Notes: generated from the sequence alone by a model not told the origin. A DNA stretch of 64,000 bases from Arthrobacter sulfonylureivorans (GCA_004000035.1 RJAE01000001.1:1-64000), one strand, 5' to 3'. Positions 6,884 through 16,139 are shown, counted from the first letter of the stretch. A program made the numbers and translations.

Positions 6884-9105
6884 CAGCGGCGGCTGAGGGT
6901 GCGCTGGCGGGACCGGGATGCGAGCAGCCAGGACTGGATATCCGAGAGGGGGTTGCCGTCGTCGTCCTTGTGGCGCCGGGTCCAGTCGCCGTCGCTGTCC
7001 AGATGCCAGCTGGCGGTGCCCGGGTCCATGTACCGGTCCAGCACGGCCAACAGGTCGTTGATGTCCTCGCGCGAGTTCAGCTGCACCAAGGCCTCCACGC
7101 GGCGGTCCAGATTGCGGTGCATCATGTCGGCGGACCCGATGTAGACCACCGGGTCGCCGCCGTTGGCAAAGCCGAACACGCGTGAATGCTCCAGGAACCG
7201 GCCGAGGATTGAGCGGACGCGGATGTTCTCGCTGAGCCCCGGTACTCCCGGGCGGACGGCGCAAATGCCGCGGACAATGACGTCCACCTTCACGCCGGCC
7301 TGCGAGGCACGGTAGAGCGAGTCGATGATGGCCTCGTCCACCATGGAGTTCAGCTTGATCACCACGCGGGCGGCTAGGCCGGCCTTGCTGTTGGCGATTT
7401 CCTTCTCGATCCGGTCTATCAGGCCCGAACGGACCGAACGCGGTGCCACCAGCAGGCGCTTGAAGGTGGACTTCGGGGCGTAGCCGGAGAGCTGGTTGAA
7501 CAGCTTGGAGAGGTCCTCGCCCACCTGGTAATTGGCCGTCAGCAGGCCCAGGTCCTCGTAGTAGCGGGCCGTGCGCGGGTGGTAATTGCCGGTGCCGATG
7601 TGGCAGTAGCGGCGCAGTCCGTCGCCCTCCTGGCGCACCACCAGCGAGAGCTTGCAGTGGGTCTTCAGGCCCACGATGCCGTAGACCACGTGGACGCCGG
7701 CCTGCTCCAGCTTCCGGGCCCAGTCGATGTTGGCCTGCTCGTCGAACCTGGCCTTGATCTCCACCAGGGCCAGCACCTGCTTGCCGGCTTCGGCGGCGTC
7801 GATCAAAGCGTCCACGATCGGTGAATCGCCCGAGGTCCGGTACAGCGTCTGCTTGATCGCCTGTACCTTCGGGTCTGCGGCGGCCTGCTCCAGGAAGGCC
7901 TGCACCGAGGTGGAGAACGAGTCGTAGGGATGGTGCAGCAGAATGTCGCGCCGGCGCATGGCAGCGAACACATTCGCGGCCTTGGACGTTTCGCTCTCGT
8001 TCAGGAAGCGGCTGGTGTGCGCCAGCTGCTTGGGGTACTTCATGTCCGGCCGGTCGATCCGGTAGATGGCTTCCAGGCCGCGGAGGTCCAGCGGCGCCGG
8101 CAGCGCGTACACCTCGGATTCCTCCACGCCGAGTTCGCGCACCAACAGTTCGCGCACGCTCGGGTTGATGTCCGTGGCCACTTCAAGCCGCACGGGCGGG
8201 CCGAAGCGGCGGCGCAGCAGTTCCTTTTCCAGCGCCTGGAGCAGGTTCTCGGCGTCGTCCTCTTCGACTTCCAGGTCCTCGTTGCGGGTGACCCGGAAGG
8301 TGTGGTGCTCCAGCACCTCCATGCCCTGGAAGAGCAGGTCCAGGTGCTGGGCGATGACGTCTTCCAGCGGGATGAACCGCGCGGTGCGGCCGGGGACCGA
8401 GCCGGCGCGGGGGCCGTCCACGGAGATCAGCCGGGAGAGCTGGTCGGGGACCTTGAGCCGGGCGAAGAGTTCCTTCTCGCTCACCGGGTTGCGCACAATC
8501 ACGGCCAGGTTCAGCGAAAGTCCGGAGATGTAGGGGAACGGGTGGGCCGGGTCCACCGCCAGCGGGGTCAGGATCGGGAACACCCGCTCCCGGAACATGA
8601 CGGACAGCTCGGTACGGGCCGCCTCGTCCAGCTCATCCCAGCGCACAATGTGGATGTGCTCGTACGCCAAAGCCGGGCGGATCTGCTCGGCGAAGATCCG
8701 GGCATGGCGGTGCTGCAGCTTGTGCGCCGCGACCTTGATCTGTTCCAGTTGCTCGCTGGGCGAGAGGCCGGCGGCGGACGGCACGGCCAGTCCGGTGGCG
8801 ATCCGGCGCTTCAGGCCGGCCACCCGGACCATGAAGAACTCGTCCAGGTTGGAGGCAAAGATGGAGAGGAAGTTCAGCCGTTCCAGCAGGTAGAGGTCCT
8901 CGTCCTCGGCCAGTTCCAGGACGCGTGCGTTGAAGTCCAGCCAGCTGATTTCCCGGTCCAGGAACCGTTCCAGGGTAAAGTCCCCGTCGGGTGCCAGCGA
9001 GGGGGCGAACTCCGGAATGTCGATGCGGTCCTGGGTGGCGCGGGCAGGAACCATCTCGGAGGACCCTAAGCGCGGAATGGCTGCGGCTTCAGGTTCGGTA
9101 ACCAT
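6883..9105 (-). CDS. ppk: Polyphosphate kinase 1
   Basis: Reversibly polymerises the gamma-phosphate of ATP into inorganic polyphosphate, a phosphate and energy store linked to stress survival. The 740-residue protein has the expected length and domain order: N-terminal domain ([19 protein letters not shown]), head domain with [16 protein letters not shown], and the two C-terminal phospholipase D-like domains. [11 protein letters not shown] carries the histidine that is autophosphorylated in E. coli Ppk, and CHIGTGNYH carries the second conserved histidine. The first 40 residues are a variable leader. The ATG at 9105 follows AGGAGAG. mutT1 is coupled to its 3' end. Confidence 0.97.
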   Translation of the reverse strand: MVTEPEAAAIPRLGSSEMVPARATQDRIDIPEFAPSLAPDGDFTLERFLDREISWLDFNARVLELAEDEDLYLLERLNFLSIFASNLDEFFMVRVAGLKRRIATGLAVPSAAGLSPSEQLEQIKVAAHKLQHRHARIFAEQIRPALAYEHIHIVRWDELDEAARTELSVMFRERVFPILTPLAVDPAHPFPYISGLSLNLAVIVRNPVSEKELFARLKVPDQLSRLISVDGPRAGSVPGRTARFIPLEDVIAQHLDLLFQGMEVLEHHTFRVTRNEDLEVEEDDAENLLQALEKELLRRRFGPPVRLEVATDINPSVRELLVRELGVEESEVYALPAPLDLRGLEAIYRIDRPDMKYPKQLAHTSRFLNESETSKAANVFAAMRRRDILLHHPYDSFSTSVQAFLEQAAADPKVQAIKQTLYRTSGDSPIVDALIDAAEAGKQVLALVEIKARFDEQANIDWARKLEQAGVHVVYGIVGLKTHCKLSLVVRQEGDGLRRYCHIGTGNYHPRTARYYEDLGLLTANYQVGEDLSKLFNQLSGYAPKSTFKRLLVAPRSVRSGLIDRIEKEIANSKAGLAARVVIKLNSMVDEAIIDSLYRASQAGVKVDVIVRGICAVRPGVPGLSENIRVRSILGRFLEHSRVFGFANGGDPVVYIGSADMMHRNLDRRVEALVQLNSREDINDLLAVLDRYMDPGTASWHLDSDGDWTRRHKDDDGNPLSDIQSWLLASRSRQRTLSRR

Positions 9106-9163
9106 GCTCTCTCCTGCTGACGTCGGCGGGCCGGGACTTACCTCTCATCGAGGCGCCGGTTAC

Positions 9164-10159
9164 CTATAAGGTTACCGACTCCTGCCGATCAGCCTGAGCC
9201 TGCGCTGCATACATCACGTCCACATCCCAGCGGGTAAAGCCGAGCTTGCGGTAGAGCCCCACGGCGGGCTCGTTGTCCGCGTCCACGTAGAGCATGATCG
9301 CGTGTTCGCCGGCGTCCTGCAGGTGCTTGATGCCGGCGATGGTCAGGGCCTTGCCCAACCCGGTGCCCTGCGCCTGCGGCGTCACTCCGACCACGTAGAC
9401 TTCGCCGATGGACGGGTGGCTGCCGGTCCGCGGATGGATTTTGGTCCAGTGGAAACCGAGCAAACCGCCGCCGTCCCGGCGCTCGGCCAGCAGGAACCCG
9501 GTCGGATCGAACCAATCCTCGGCCATTCGGGCCCGCAAATCGGACAGCGTCATGGCGCCTTGTTCAGGATGGTCGGCAAAAGCTGCGGCGTTGGCGGCCA
9601 GCCAGGCTTCTTCATCCTGGCCGGGCACGAAGGCGCGGATGACGACGCCGGCCGGCAGTTCGGCGTCGGGCATTCCCGCGGGGTGGGTCAACCGCATCCG
9701 CCACAGCTCGCGCACGGGTGCGAAGCCGAAGCGGGCGGCCAGCCGTCCCGCTGCCTCGTGGCCGCCGTGCGACCAGGCCTTCAGATTGGGCAGTTCGGTG
9801 TGGTGCTGCACGGCCTCGGCCAACCGCAGGCCCACACCTTCGCCGCGGTAGGACGGGTGCACTACGAGTTCCAGCACGTTGTCGGCGCCGGCGGCGGTGG
9901 CCAGGCTGACGACGGCGACGCCGGCCAGCGCGCTCGCGGTGGCGGGATCGGAGCGCTCTTCGCCGGCGTAGGTAGCCAGCACCAGCAGATCGGCGGAGTC
10001 CGCGGCGCGCAGGTTGACCCAGGTCTGCTCGGAGAGCGGCGGGTTCCCGTCGGATTCTTCGGCGGCGGCGGCGAGCGCCTTGATGTCCGCGAGGGTCTCG
10101 GTGTCAGGGGCGCCCTTGATGGTCAGCACGGGCCACAGGTCGGAATCCGATGCAGTCAT
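9164..10159 (-). CDS. mshD: Mycothiol synthase
   Basis: Acetylates the cysteinyl amine of Cys-GlcN-Ins in the last step of mycothiol synthesis, the main thiol buffer of actinobacteria. It consists of two tandem GNAT domains. The first has the acetyl-CoA loop HPSYRGEGVGLRLAEA; the catalytic second one has FHWTKIHP, VYVVGVTPQAQGTGLGKAL, and LYVDADNEPAVGLYRKLGF. The order beside glnR is the same as Rv0818-Rv0819 of M. tuberculosis. The start was set at the ATG at 10159 because a TAGTCT -10 hexamer ends 6 bases upstream, typical of a leaderless message. A GTG two codons upstream (10165) is the alternative. Confidence 0.93.
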   Translation of the reverse strand: MTASDSDLWPVLTIKGAPDTETLADIKALAAAAEESDGNPPLSEQTWVNLRAADSADLLVLATYAGEERSDPATASALAGVAVVSLATAAGADNVLELVVHPSYRGEGVGLRLAEAVQHHTELPNLKAWSHGGHEAAGRLAARFGFAPVRELWRMRLTHPAGMPDAELPAGVVIRAFVPGQDEEAWLAANAAAFADHPEQGAMTLSDLRARMAEDWFDPTGFLLAERRDGGGLLGFHWTKIHPRTGSHPSIGEVYVVGVTPQAQGTGLGKALTIAGIKHLQDAGEHAIMLYVDADNEPAVGLYRKLGFTRWDVDVMYAAQAQADRQESVTL

Positions 10160-10228
10160 GAGCACAGACTATCCGAGCACGCAACGACGGCAGGGTAGCG
10201 CGGCCCGTCGCCTGACGGAATCGCCGCC

Positions 10229-10248
10229 AAGCACGCCGCCGCGTGCTT
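10229..10248 (-). terminator. Hairpin after glnR
   Basis: A 7-bp stem AAGCACG/CGTGCTT with a 6-base GC-rich loop, about 65 bases beyond the glnR stop in its direction of transcription, between glnR and mshD. No long T-run follows, so this is a weak terminator candidate. Confidence 0.4.
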
Positions 10249-10313
10249 CGGGTCCTCGGGCCCGGGGCAGAACGGCGGCGGCCGGACCCCGGGGAAGAAC
10301 CGGGGAGGCCGGG

Positions 10314-11018
10314 TCAACCGGTGACGTCGGCCGGTTCTTCGTCCGAAGCGCGGACCAGGGTGAAGCGGTAGCCGACGTTGCGGACGGTGCCGATCAACTG
10401 TTCGTGGTCGGAGCCCATCTTGGCCCGCAGCCGCCGCACGTGCACGTCCACCGTCCGGGTGCCGCCGTAGTAGTCGTAGCCCCAGACTTCGTGCAGCAGT
10501 TGGTCTCGGGTGAAAACCCGGCCGGGATGCTGGGCCAGGTACTTGAGCAGTTCGAATTCCTTGTAGGTCAGGTTCAGCGGCTGCCCGCCCACGCGCGCCG
10601 TGTAGCTGGCCTCGTCGATCACCACCCCGGAGGCGTGGATCTCTGTGCTGGTTTCCGCATCGCCGGCGTGCGCCCGCGCGATCACCAGCCGCAGCCGCGC
10701 CTCCACTTCGGCCGGGCCGGCGGTGTCCAGGACCACGTCGTCGGCCAGCCAGTTGGCGCTGACGGCGGCCATGCCGCCCTCGGTGAGGACCAGCACTAGC
10801 GGTGCGCTCAGCCCGGTGGCTTTCAGTAGTTGGGTGAGCGAGCGCGCGCCGACCAGGTCCTTGCGGGCATCGACCATGACGACGTCGGCCGGGTCGGTTT
10901 CCAGCAGTGCCGTGGGTTCGGCCGGCAGAATGTGGACCTTATGGTTCAGCAGTTCGAGGGCCGGCAGGACGCCAATCGACGAGCCGGGGCTGTTGGTCAA
11001 CAGCAGAATGTGCGGCAT
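10314..11018 (-). CDS. glnR: GlnR-type orphan OmpR-family nitrogen regulator
   Basis: A 234-residue regulator with an atypical receiver domain ([22 protein letters not shown]...; Asp50 in [30 protein letters not shown]) and an OmpR-type winged helix ([54 protein letters not shown]). The receiver lacks the usual acidic pocket at its N-terminus and no partner kinase is nearby, as in Streptomyces and Mycobacterium GlnR. GlnR controls ammonium, nitrate and nitrite assimilation there; the narGHJI-narK genes 18 kb away are possible but unproven targets. The ATG at 11018 follows a strong GGAGGA. A longer frame to 11162 has no family support. Confidence 0.93.
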   Translation of the reverse strand: MPHILLLTNSPGSSIGVLPALELLNHKVHILPAEPTALLETDPADVVMVDARKDLVGARSLTQLLKATGLSAPLVLVLTEGGMAAVSANWLADDVVLDTAGPAEVEARLRLVIARAHAGDAETSTEIHASGVVIDEASYTARVGGQPLNLTYKEFELLKYLAQHPGRVFTRDQLLHEVWGYDYYGGTRTVDVHVRRLRAKMGSDHEQLIGTVRNVGYRFTLVRASDEEPADVTG

Positions 11019-11170
11019 GGTTCCTCCAAGGGGTTTGCGGCGCACATCATCGGGCTGGGCCCGGAAGGTCCTCACTATGCAGGAGACTCCTGCCGGACGG
11101 TGGCACAAGTATAGCGCCCGCAGCCTGCGGTGCCGCGGCTTCTCGCACCCCCCCTGCCTCATAGGGCAGT

Positions 11171-11923
11171 ATGACTAGCGTGAAAACGTGGATCGTCGCC
11201 GTAGCCGCGGCCGCCGTACTGTGCGCCGTCGTCGGTGCCTCCTACCTGTCCCTTCCCGCGCTGACTGCCGTGGTGTGCGTTGCCGCTGTGGTGATCGGCA
11301 TCGGATGGCCGGTGCTGCTGGAGGTGCCGGCCAAAAAGACCCTGGCCGTGGTCATCTCCTTGGCAGGAATTGCGACGGCGGTCCTCGCCAGCGTGGCGCC
11401 CGCCGGCATGCCGCTGCTGTGGATGGCGGTGGTGATTGCGCTCGGCGTGATGGCCGTCTTCCTGATCCAGTTGATCCGCGGCACCGGGCAGCCACACCGG
11501 CTCGAGTCCACCTTCGGCGCCAGCGCCGGCCTGGTGCTGACCTCGCTGGGTGCCGGCTGGGTGGCGGCCGAACGGCTCTCGGCCAATACCGCCAACACGG
11601 GCATGATGCTGGTGACAGGCATCAGCATGCTGGTGGCCATCGCCGCCTGCCTGCTGCCCTGGCCGGACCGCATAGTGGCGCCGCTGGGCGTGCTGCTGGC
11701 CACGCTGGCCGGAACGCTGGCCGCCCCGCTGTTCTCCAACGTGCCGATGTTCCCCGCCGCGGTAGTGGGCGCCGTCGTCGGCATCATCCTGGTGTGCTTC
11801 CGGCGGCTGATCCTGGCCGACGGCGGCCCCACCCGGCTGCCGGCCATGCTCGCTGCCGGCGCGGCACTGGTCATGTCCGCCGGCTCGCTGGTCTACTTCC
11901 TGGAACGGATGCTGCTGCGCTGA
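11171..11923 (+). CDS. Multi-pass membrane protein of unknown function
   Basis: A 250-residue, almost entirely hydrophobic protein with seven or eight predicted membrane segments and a positively charged loop (RRLILADGG) near the C-terminus. It shows no recognisable enzyme or transporter signature. The gene is divergent from glnR across about 150 bases. The ATG at 11171 has no ribosome binding site, so it may also be read from a leaderless message. Its stop codon lies inside a run of 17-bp tandem repeats. I do not recognise the family. Confidence 0.75.
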   Translation: MTSVKTWIVAVAAAAVLCAVVGASYLSLPALTAVVCVAAVVIGIGWPVLLEVPAKKTLAVVISLAGIATAVLASVAPAGMPLLWMAVVIALGVMAVFLIQLIRGTGQPHRLESTFGASAGLVLTSLGAGWVAAERLSANTANTGMMLVTGISMLVAIAACLLPWPDRIVAPLGVLLATLAGTLAAPLFSNVPMFPAAVVGAVVGIILVCFRRLILADGGPTRLPAMLAAGAALVMSAGSLVYFLERMLLR

Positions 11924-11992
11924 TCCGGCTGGCGTGCTGATCTGCGTGAGGCACTGATCCTGCGCGAGGCGCTGATCGGGTTGCTGCTGATC
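11920..11992. repeat. About 17-bp degenerate tandem repeat across a stop codon
   Basis: CTGATC recurs five times, at 11920, 11937, 11953, 11971 and 11987, with flanking bases partly conserved (GCGxGAGGCxCTGATC). The first copy contains the TGA stop of the upstream membrane-protein gene. Confidence 0.65.
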
Positions 11993-12122
11993 CGGGCTAC
12001 TGTGCCGACCCAAAGCGGCGCGGGAAGGTGCCGTACCCGGGCGCCGGGATGTTCGCCCGGTTGTTGATCGAGGTCACAGCGGGTGGTTACGTAGCAAGCA
12101 GGCATCCTTCCGTCCGGGCCGT

Positions 12123-12128
12123 TACTAT
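12123..12128 (+). promoter_or_regulatory. -10 element before a 37-residue ORF
   Basis: TACTAT is followed by GGAGCC and then the ATG at 12135. The six-base gap fits a leaderless start; the GGAG could alternatively serve as a close ribosome binding site. Confidence 0.45.
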
Positions 12129-12134
12129 GGAGCC

Positions 12135-12248
12135 ATGTCGTATCTCGGTCTTGAAATCGCCTTCCTTTCCCTGCTGGTCCTCGCCGGCCTCTCCATCGCG
12201 GCCGTCGCCTCGTTGGTGGTTGTCCGCCTGTTCAAGGGCCAGAAGTAA
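12135..12248 (+). CDS. 37-residue single-span membrane protein
   Basis: A very short frame coding for an N-terminal hydrophobic helix (ALSL/VLAGLSIAAVASLVVV-like composition, residues 8-30) and a basic tail RLFKGQK. Support comes from a good -10 hexamer (TACTAT) 6 bases upstream, an ATG exactly at the expected transcription start, and the next gene starting only 18 bases after its stop without a ribosome binding site, suggesting coupling. It resembles small membrane subunits or regulators in size but has no known function that I recognise. Confidence 0.65.
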   Translation: MSYLGLEIAFLSLLVLAGLSIAAVASLVVVRLFKGQK

Positions 12249-12266
12249 GCGGCCCCTCTCTTCATC

Positions 12267-12869
12267 ATGCCGATTGAACTCCCCACCGAACTGACCCCGG
12301 AGCTGGTGCCGCTGTCATGGCTGCTCGGCACCTGGGAAGGCGCTGGCCGGCTGGGTGCGGGCGAGGATGAGGACGAGCACTTCGTCCAGAAGGCCACGTT
12401 CACGCAGAACGGCCTGCCCTACCTGCAGTACACCGCCGAAAGCTGGCTCACCGACGAGGACGGCAATCGGTTGCGGCCGTTGACGGTGGAAACCGGCTTC
12501 TGGGCGTTGGACCGCAAGCTCAACGACGCCGACGTTGGACCGGGCCTGGTCCCGGCGGACATCGTGCCGGCGTTGAAGTCGGCCGACGAGGTCGAAGAGC
12601 TGCGCAACGCCGACGGCGGTTTCGACATCACTGCCACCATCGTGCACCCGGGCGGCATCTCGGAGCTTTACTACGGCCAGATCAAGGGACCGCGCGTACA
12701 GCTGAGCACGGACATGGTGATGCGCGGATCGCAGTCCAAGGACTACAGCGCGGCCACCCGGATTTTCGGTCTGGTCAACAATGACCTGTACTGGCGCTGG
12801 GACGTGGCCGCAGCCAAGGGCAAGGATCTGGCCCCGCATGCCTCGGCGATCCTCACTAAGCGCCCGTAA
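12267..12869 (+). CDS. Nitrobindin family heme protein (peroxynitrite isomerase)
   Basis: A 200-residue beta-barrel protein of the FABP/THAP4-like nitrobindin family, which binds ferric heme and converts peroxynitrite to nitrate. It shows the family's N-terminal signature Gly21-x-Trp23-x-Gly25-x-Gly27 (LLGTWEGAGRLG) and a C-terminal His191 in PHASAIL, at the position of the heme ligand. The central segment YTAESWLTDEDG and VHPGGISELYYGQIKG is typical. The ATG at 12267 lacks a ribosome binding site and lies 18 bases after the small upstream ORF. Its role fits a nitrate-respiring organism that meets reactive nitrogen species; this link is inference. Confidence 0.9.
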   Translation: MPIELPTELTPELVPLSWLLGTWEGAGRLGAGEDEDEHFVQKATFTQNGLPYLQYTAESWLTDEDGNRLRPLTVETGFWALDRKLNDADVGPGLVPADIVPALKSADEVEELRNADGGFDITATIVHPGGISELYYGQIKGPRVQLSTDMVMRGSQSKDYSAATRIFGLVNNDLYWRWDVAAAKGKDLAPHASAILTKRP

Positions 12870-12972
12870 ATCAGCCGGAACGGCTCACCGGGCCTCCCGG
12901 TGCCGGACCGGCGCCACCCGCGGGGCGGCGCCTCCCGGGAATTTGGCACCGCCGTCAGGAGTTGACCCCAAT

Positions 12973-14055
12973 ATGACCTATCGCAGCCCCTTGCTCCTGC
13001 AGCCCGGCGGTGTCGAAGCCTCCGGGGCCGACGCCGGCGTTGCCGCCCACTACTCCGATCCGCTGCGCGAGCAGCGTGCGCTGGCCCGCGGTGAAGCAGT
13101 GGTGGACCTGTCCCACCGCGGCGTGGTGACTGTGGCCGGTGAAGACCGGCTGAGCTGGCTCAACACCCTTTCTTCGCAGCTGCTGTTGAACCTGCAGCCG
13201 GGCCAGTCCAGCGAGGCGCTGCTGCTCACCGTGCAGGGCCGGATCGAATACGACGCCCGCATTGTGGACGACGGCGAACGTACCTGGCTGATTGTCGAAT
13301 CCTTCGAGGCAGCGCCGCTGGCCGCGTGGCTGGAGTCGATGAAGTTCATGCTGCGGGTGGACATTGCGGATGTTTCCGCAGACTGGGCGGTGGTCGGTTC
13401 GGTCAAGCCGGTGCCGGAGTTCGACGGTAGGACCGTCTGGCAGGACCCGTGGCCGCAGATCGGCGCCGGCGGCTATGCCTATACCGGGATCGAGGAACCG
13501 CAGCATCCCGGCCTGGAACGGACCTGGTACGAGTATCTGCTGCCGGCCGCCGAACTGGAATCCGCCGTCTCCAGCCTGCAGTTGGCCGGTGTCTGGGCGG
13601 CCGAGGCGCTGCGGATCGCGGCCTGGCGCCCGCGGTTCGGCGCTGAGACGGACGAGAAGACCATTCCGCACGAGCTGGACCTGCTCCGCACCGCCGTGCA
13701 CCTGTCCAAGGGCTGCTATAAGGGCCAGGAAACCATCGCCCGCGTGCACAACCTGGGCCATCCGCCGCGGCGGCTGGTGTTCCTGCAGCTGGATGGCTCC
13801 CAGCACACGCTGCCTTCCCCGGGCAGCGACGTGCTGCTCGGCGACAAGCGAGTGGGGGCCATTACCTCCGCGGCGCAGCACTACGAAATGGGTCCGATCG
13901 CCCTGGCCGTGGTCAAGCGCTCGGCCGATCCGCAGGCCCAGCTGACGGTGGTGGACGGCGACGAGAGCTATGACGCCGCCCAGGAAGTCATTGTCACCAC
14001 CGACGCCGGCCAGGTCGTCGGTCGGCAGACCGGGTTCCTGCGCGCGCCGCGCTGA
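12973..14055 (+). CDS. ygfZ: Folate-binding protein YgfZ (GcvT-related)
   Basis: A 360-residue tetrahydrofolate-binding protein that supports iron-sulfur cluster assembly or repair. The diagnostic motif K-G-C-Y-x-G-Q-E is at residues 246-253, in VHLSKGCYKGQETIARVHNLG, with an N-terminal GcvT-like domain (ALARGEAVVDLSHRGVVTVAGEDRLSWLNTLSS). It is a close fit to actinobacterial YgfZ rather than to the glycine-cleavage T protein, and no gcvH or gcvP is near. The ATG at 12973 follows AGGAG at 12956-12960. The preceding gap holds a hairpin (12886-12902) that could end the nitrobindin message. The iron-sulfur-rich NarGH in this window is a plausible client. Confidence 0.92.
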   Translation: MTYRSPLLLQPGGVEASGADAGVAAHYSDPLREQRALARGEAVVDLSHRGVVTVAGEDRLSWLNTLSSQLLLNLQPGQSSEALLLTVQGRIEYDARIVDDGERTWLIVESFEAAPLAAWLESMKFMLRVDIADVSADWAVVGSVKPVPEFDGRTVWQDPWPQIGAGGYAYTGIEEPQHPGLERTWYEYLLPAAELESAVSSLQLAGVWAAEALRIAAWRPRFGAETDEKTIPHELDLLRTAVHLSKGCYKGQETIARVHNLGHPPRRLVFLQLDGSQHTLPSPGSDVLLGDKRVGAITSAAQHYEMGPIALAVVKRSADPQAQLTVVDGDESYDAAQEVIVTTDAGQVVGRQTGFLRAPR

Positions 14056-14112
14056 GGCTTGCCGCGCTGAGACCCTCGCGCGGAAGTTTCGCCCCGGGAG
14101 TTTTTGGCAGGG

Positions 14113-14814
14113 CTAGTCCTTCGGTAGGATCACCGACGTCTGGGTTCCGGCGTCCCAGAAACCCAGGCTCGCGGCCAGCGCCCGCGAGGCTTCGTTGGAT
14201 TCGTGTGAGCGCCATTGCGGGATGAGCCCGGACGAGAGCGCCTCGTGGCCGGCGATCGCCGCGATCAGCGCACCGGCACCGCGGTGCCGGTAGCTGGGTG
14301 CGGTCAGCACCCCCACGTTGGCGAGGATCTGCTGCCACTCCTTGTAGCCGGCGCCGGCCATCGGTGTGCTGCCGTCAAGCAGCACAAAGGACTTGTCCAT
14401 TCCGGCCAGCCCCACTTCGTGGATGTCATCCGGCGGGCACATGCCCTCCAGGCGGGCCACGTCGCTGCCCGCGGTGGAAACGGTAACCTCCCGTTCGGGC
14501 TGCACCACGGGTAGATCGTCGGCGTAGGACAGCACCGCCCTGCCCAGTCCGTGGCCGCCATGCTCCCGGCTCACCTGCATCAGCGTCTGGTGCTCCGCCA
14601 GCTCGTCGTCCGAGTACGGGGCTGCCGCCTCCACCGCCCATTCCGGCCCGACCAGCGCGGATCGCTCGAACAGGCGCACGAAGGTGAGCGCACCGGCGTC
14701 GTTGTTGATTTTGGTCAGCCGGCCTCCACCGGAGGCGAAGGCGTTGTCGGCAAATCCCAGCAACCGCGCCCACGCCAGCAGCACAATGTCGGAGGTTCCT
14801 GCGTCCAATCGCAT
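14113..14814 (-). CDS. GNAT-family acetyltransferase
   Basis: A 233-residue protein with a C-terminal GNAT fold: NVGVLTAPSYRHRGAGALIAAIAGHEAL carries the acetyl-CoA pyrophosphate loop (R-H-R-G-A-G), followed by SHESNEASRALAASLGFWDAG. The N-terminal half is a degenerate second domain. The substrate cannot be told. It converges on ygfZ. No ribosome binding site precedes the ATG at 14814, but TAATCT lies 7 bases upstream, so the message is probably leaderless. Confidence 0.85.
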   Translation of the reverse strand: MRLDAGTSDIVLLAWARLLGFADNAFASGGGRLTKINNDAGALTFVRLFERSALVGPEWAVEAAAPYSDDELAEHQTLMQVSREHGGHGLGRAVLSYADDLPVVQPEREVTVSTAGSDVARLEGMCPPDDIHEVGLAGMDKSFVLLDGSTPMAGAGYKEWQQILANVGVLTAPSYRHRGAGALIAAIAGHEALSSGLIPQWRSHESNEASRALAASLGFWDAGTQTSVILPKD

Positions 14815-14821
14815 ACCGGCC

Positions 14822-14827
14822 AGATTA
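14822..14827 (-). promoter_or_regulatory. -10 element of a probable leaderless GNAT gene
   Basis: TAATCT on the minus strand, 7 bases before the ATG at 14814, a near-consensus -10 hexamer. It lies between this gene and the end of pfkA, showing that the gene has its own promoter. Confidence 0.5.
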
Positions 14828-14835
14828 CTGAAGGC

Positions 14836-15864
14836 TCAGCCGAAGAGAACCCTTGCCTCGTCGTATCGGTGCTGCGGGACCGTTTTTAAATTGTTCAAAG
14901 CGGACTCAAATCCAACGTGCGCAATGTCCGTGCCCTGCAGCGCCACCATGGTGCCCCAGCGTTCCTCCACCACCGAATCCACTACAGCCATGCCCAGCCG
15001 GGTGGCCAGCACGCGGTCGTAGCCGGAGGGAACCCCGCCGCGCTGGATGTGGCCCAGCGTGGTGGCCCGGGTCTCGATGCCGGTGCGCGCTTCCAGCTCC
15101 GGGGCCAGCCGTTCGCCGATGCCGCCCAGCCGAGGCCGGCCGAACCGATCCAGCCCGCGCTCGGCGTGCGGGCCCAGCTCGCCGTCGGGAACCCACCCTT
15201 CTGCCACCACCACCAACGGTGCGCGGCCGCGCTTCTGCGCGTGCAGCACCCACTCGGAGACCTGGTCCATGGTGACGCGCTGCTCCGGAATCAAAATGGC
15301 ATGCGCGCCGGAAGCCATGCCCGCGTGCAGCGCGATCCAGCCGACGTTTCGGCCCATGACCTCGGCGATCATGCAGCGGTGGTGGGATTCGCCGGTGGTG
15401 CGCAGCCGGTCGATCGCCTCGGTGGCGATCTGCACGGCGGTGTCGAAACCGAAGGTGTAGTCGGTGGCTTCCAGATCGTTGTCGATGGTCTTGGGCACGC
15501 CCACAATCTTCAGTCCGGCCTCGGTGAGCCGGTGTGCACCGGCCAGAGTGCCCTCGCCGCCGATCACAATGACCGCGTCGACGCCCAGCTTGTCCAACGT
15601 CCGCTGGATGTTCTCCGGCCCGCCGTTGGGGCCGTCGTACGGGTTGGTGCGCGAGGTGCCCAGGATCGTGCCGCCCTGCTTGGAAATACCCCGCACCTGA
15701 TGCCGAGGCAGCTCCATGAAGTCGCCCTCGACCACACCCCGCCACCCGTCGCGGAAGCCAACGAATTCGAGCCCGTGCACGGTGATGCCTTTGAGCACGA
15801 TGCCGCGGATGACCGCGTTCAGGCCGGGACAATCCCCGCCGCTGGTCATGATGCCGATCCTCAT
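14836..15864 (-). CDS. pfkA: 6-phosphofructokinase
   Basis: Phosphorylates fructose 6-phosphate to fructose 1,6-bisphosphate in glycolysis. The 342-residue protein begins MRIGIMTSGGDCPGLNAVIRG and carries the phosphoryl-donor loop IGGEGT (residues 101-106), catalytic PKTIDND (124-130, base Asp128) and the substrate-binding EVMGRNVGWIALHAGMASGAHAILIPE. Gly105 at the position that is Asp in pyrophosphate enzymes predicts ATP as donor. Lys125 in PKTIDND, where E. coli has Gly, is the mark of the mixed group III enzymes common in actinobacteria. The ATG at 15864 follows AGGAG. Confidence 0.96.
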   Translation of the reverse strand: MRIGIMTSGGDCPGLNAVIRGIVLKGITVHGLEFVGFRDGWRGVVEGDFMELPRHQVRGISKQGGTILGTSRTNPYDGPNGGPENIQRTLDKLGVDAVIVIGGEGTLAGAHRLTEAGLKIVGVPKTIDNDLEATDYTFGFDTAVQIATEAIDRLRTTGESHHRCMIAEVMGRNVGWIALHAGMASGAHAILIPEQRVTMDQVSEWVLHAQKRGRAPLVVVAEGWVPDGELGPHAERGLDRFGRPRLGGIGERLAPELEARTGIETRATTLGHIQRGGVPSGYDRVLATRLGMAVVDSVVEERWGTMVALQGTDIAHVGFESALNNLKTVPQHRYDEARVLFG

Positions 15865-16055
15865 GGGTACTCCTTCTCGGTGCTTGGCCGGTCAGTGCGA
15901 GCACCCCATTGAGCCCGCCTCGATTCTACGTAGGAACCTCACCACAGTCACAAGAACGACGGCGAGGGTGTCGCCGAGCCGTCGGCTGGGTGTTGCCGGG
16001 CCGGTCAGCTGGGTGTCGCCGGAAGCCGTCCAGCATGAGCCGTCTGTCCCGGCCG

Positions 16056-16093
16056 CTTAACGGACTGGAGCCCCCTTAACGGACTGGAGCCCC
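16056..16093. repeat. Two perfect 19-bp direct repeats
   Basis: CTTAACGGACTGGAGCCCC occurs twice without a gap, at 16056-16074 and 16075-16093. The second copy merges into the hairpin that follows the PspC gene. The rest of the 275-base pfkA/pspC gap holds partial GCTGGGTGTYGCCGG duplications around 15987-16020. Confidence 0.8.
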
Positions 16094-16111
16094 CGCTTCC
16101 GCGGAGGCTCC
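16087..16111 (-). terminator. Hairpin after the small PspC gene
   Basis: A GC-rich stem GAGCCCCCGC/GCGGAGGCTC (one mismatch) with loop TTCC lies about 30 bases past the stop of the gene at 16140-16382, in its direction of transcription. A T-run is lacking. Confidence 0.45.
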
Positions 16112-16139
16112 GGTATGTGGTTGTCGATGCTCGCGCGGA

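Noticed and set aside
12781-12972. Longer ygfZ start at 12781
   Set aside because: Overlaps the nitrobindin gene and lacks family sequence; the ATG at 12973 gives the normal YgfZ N-terminus.
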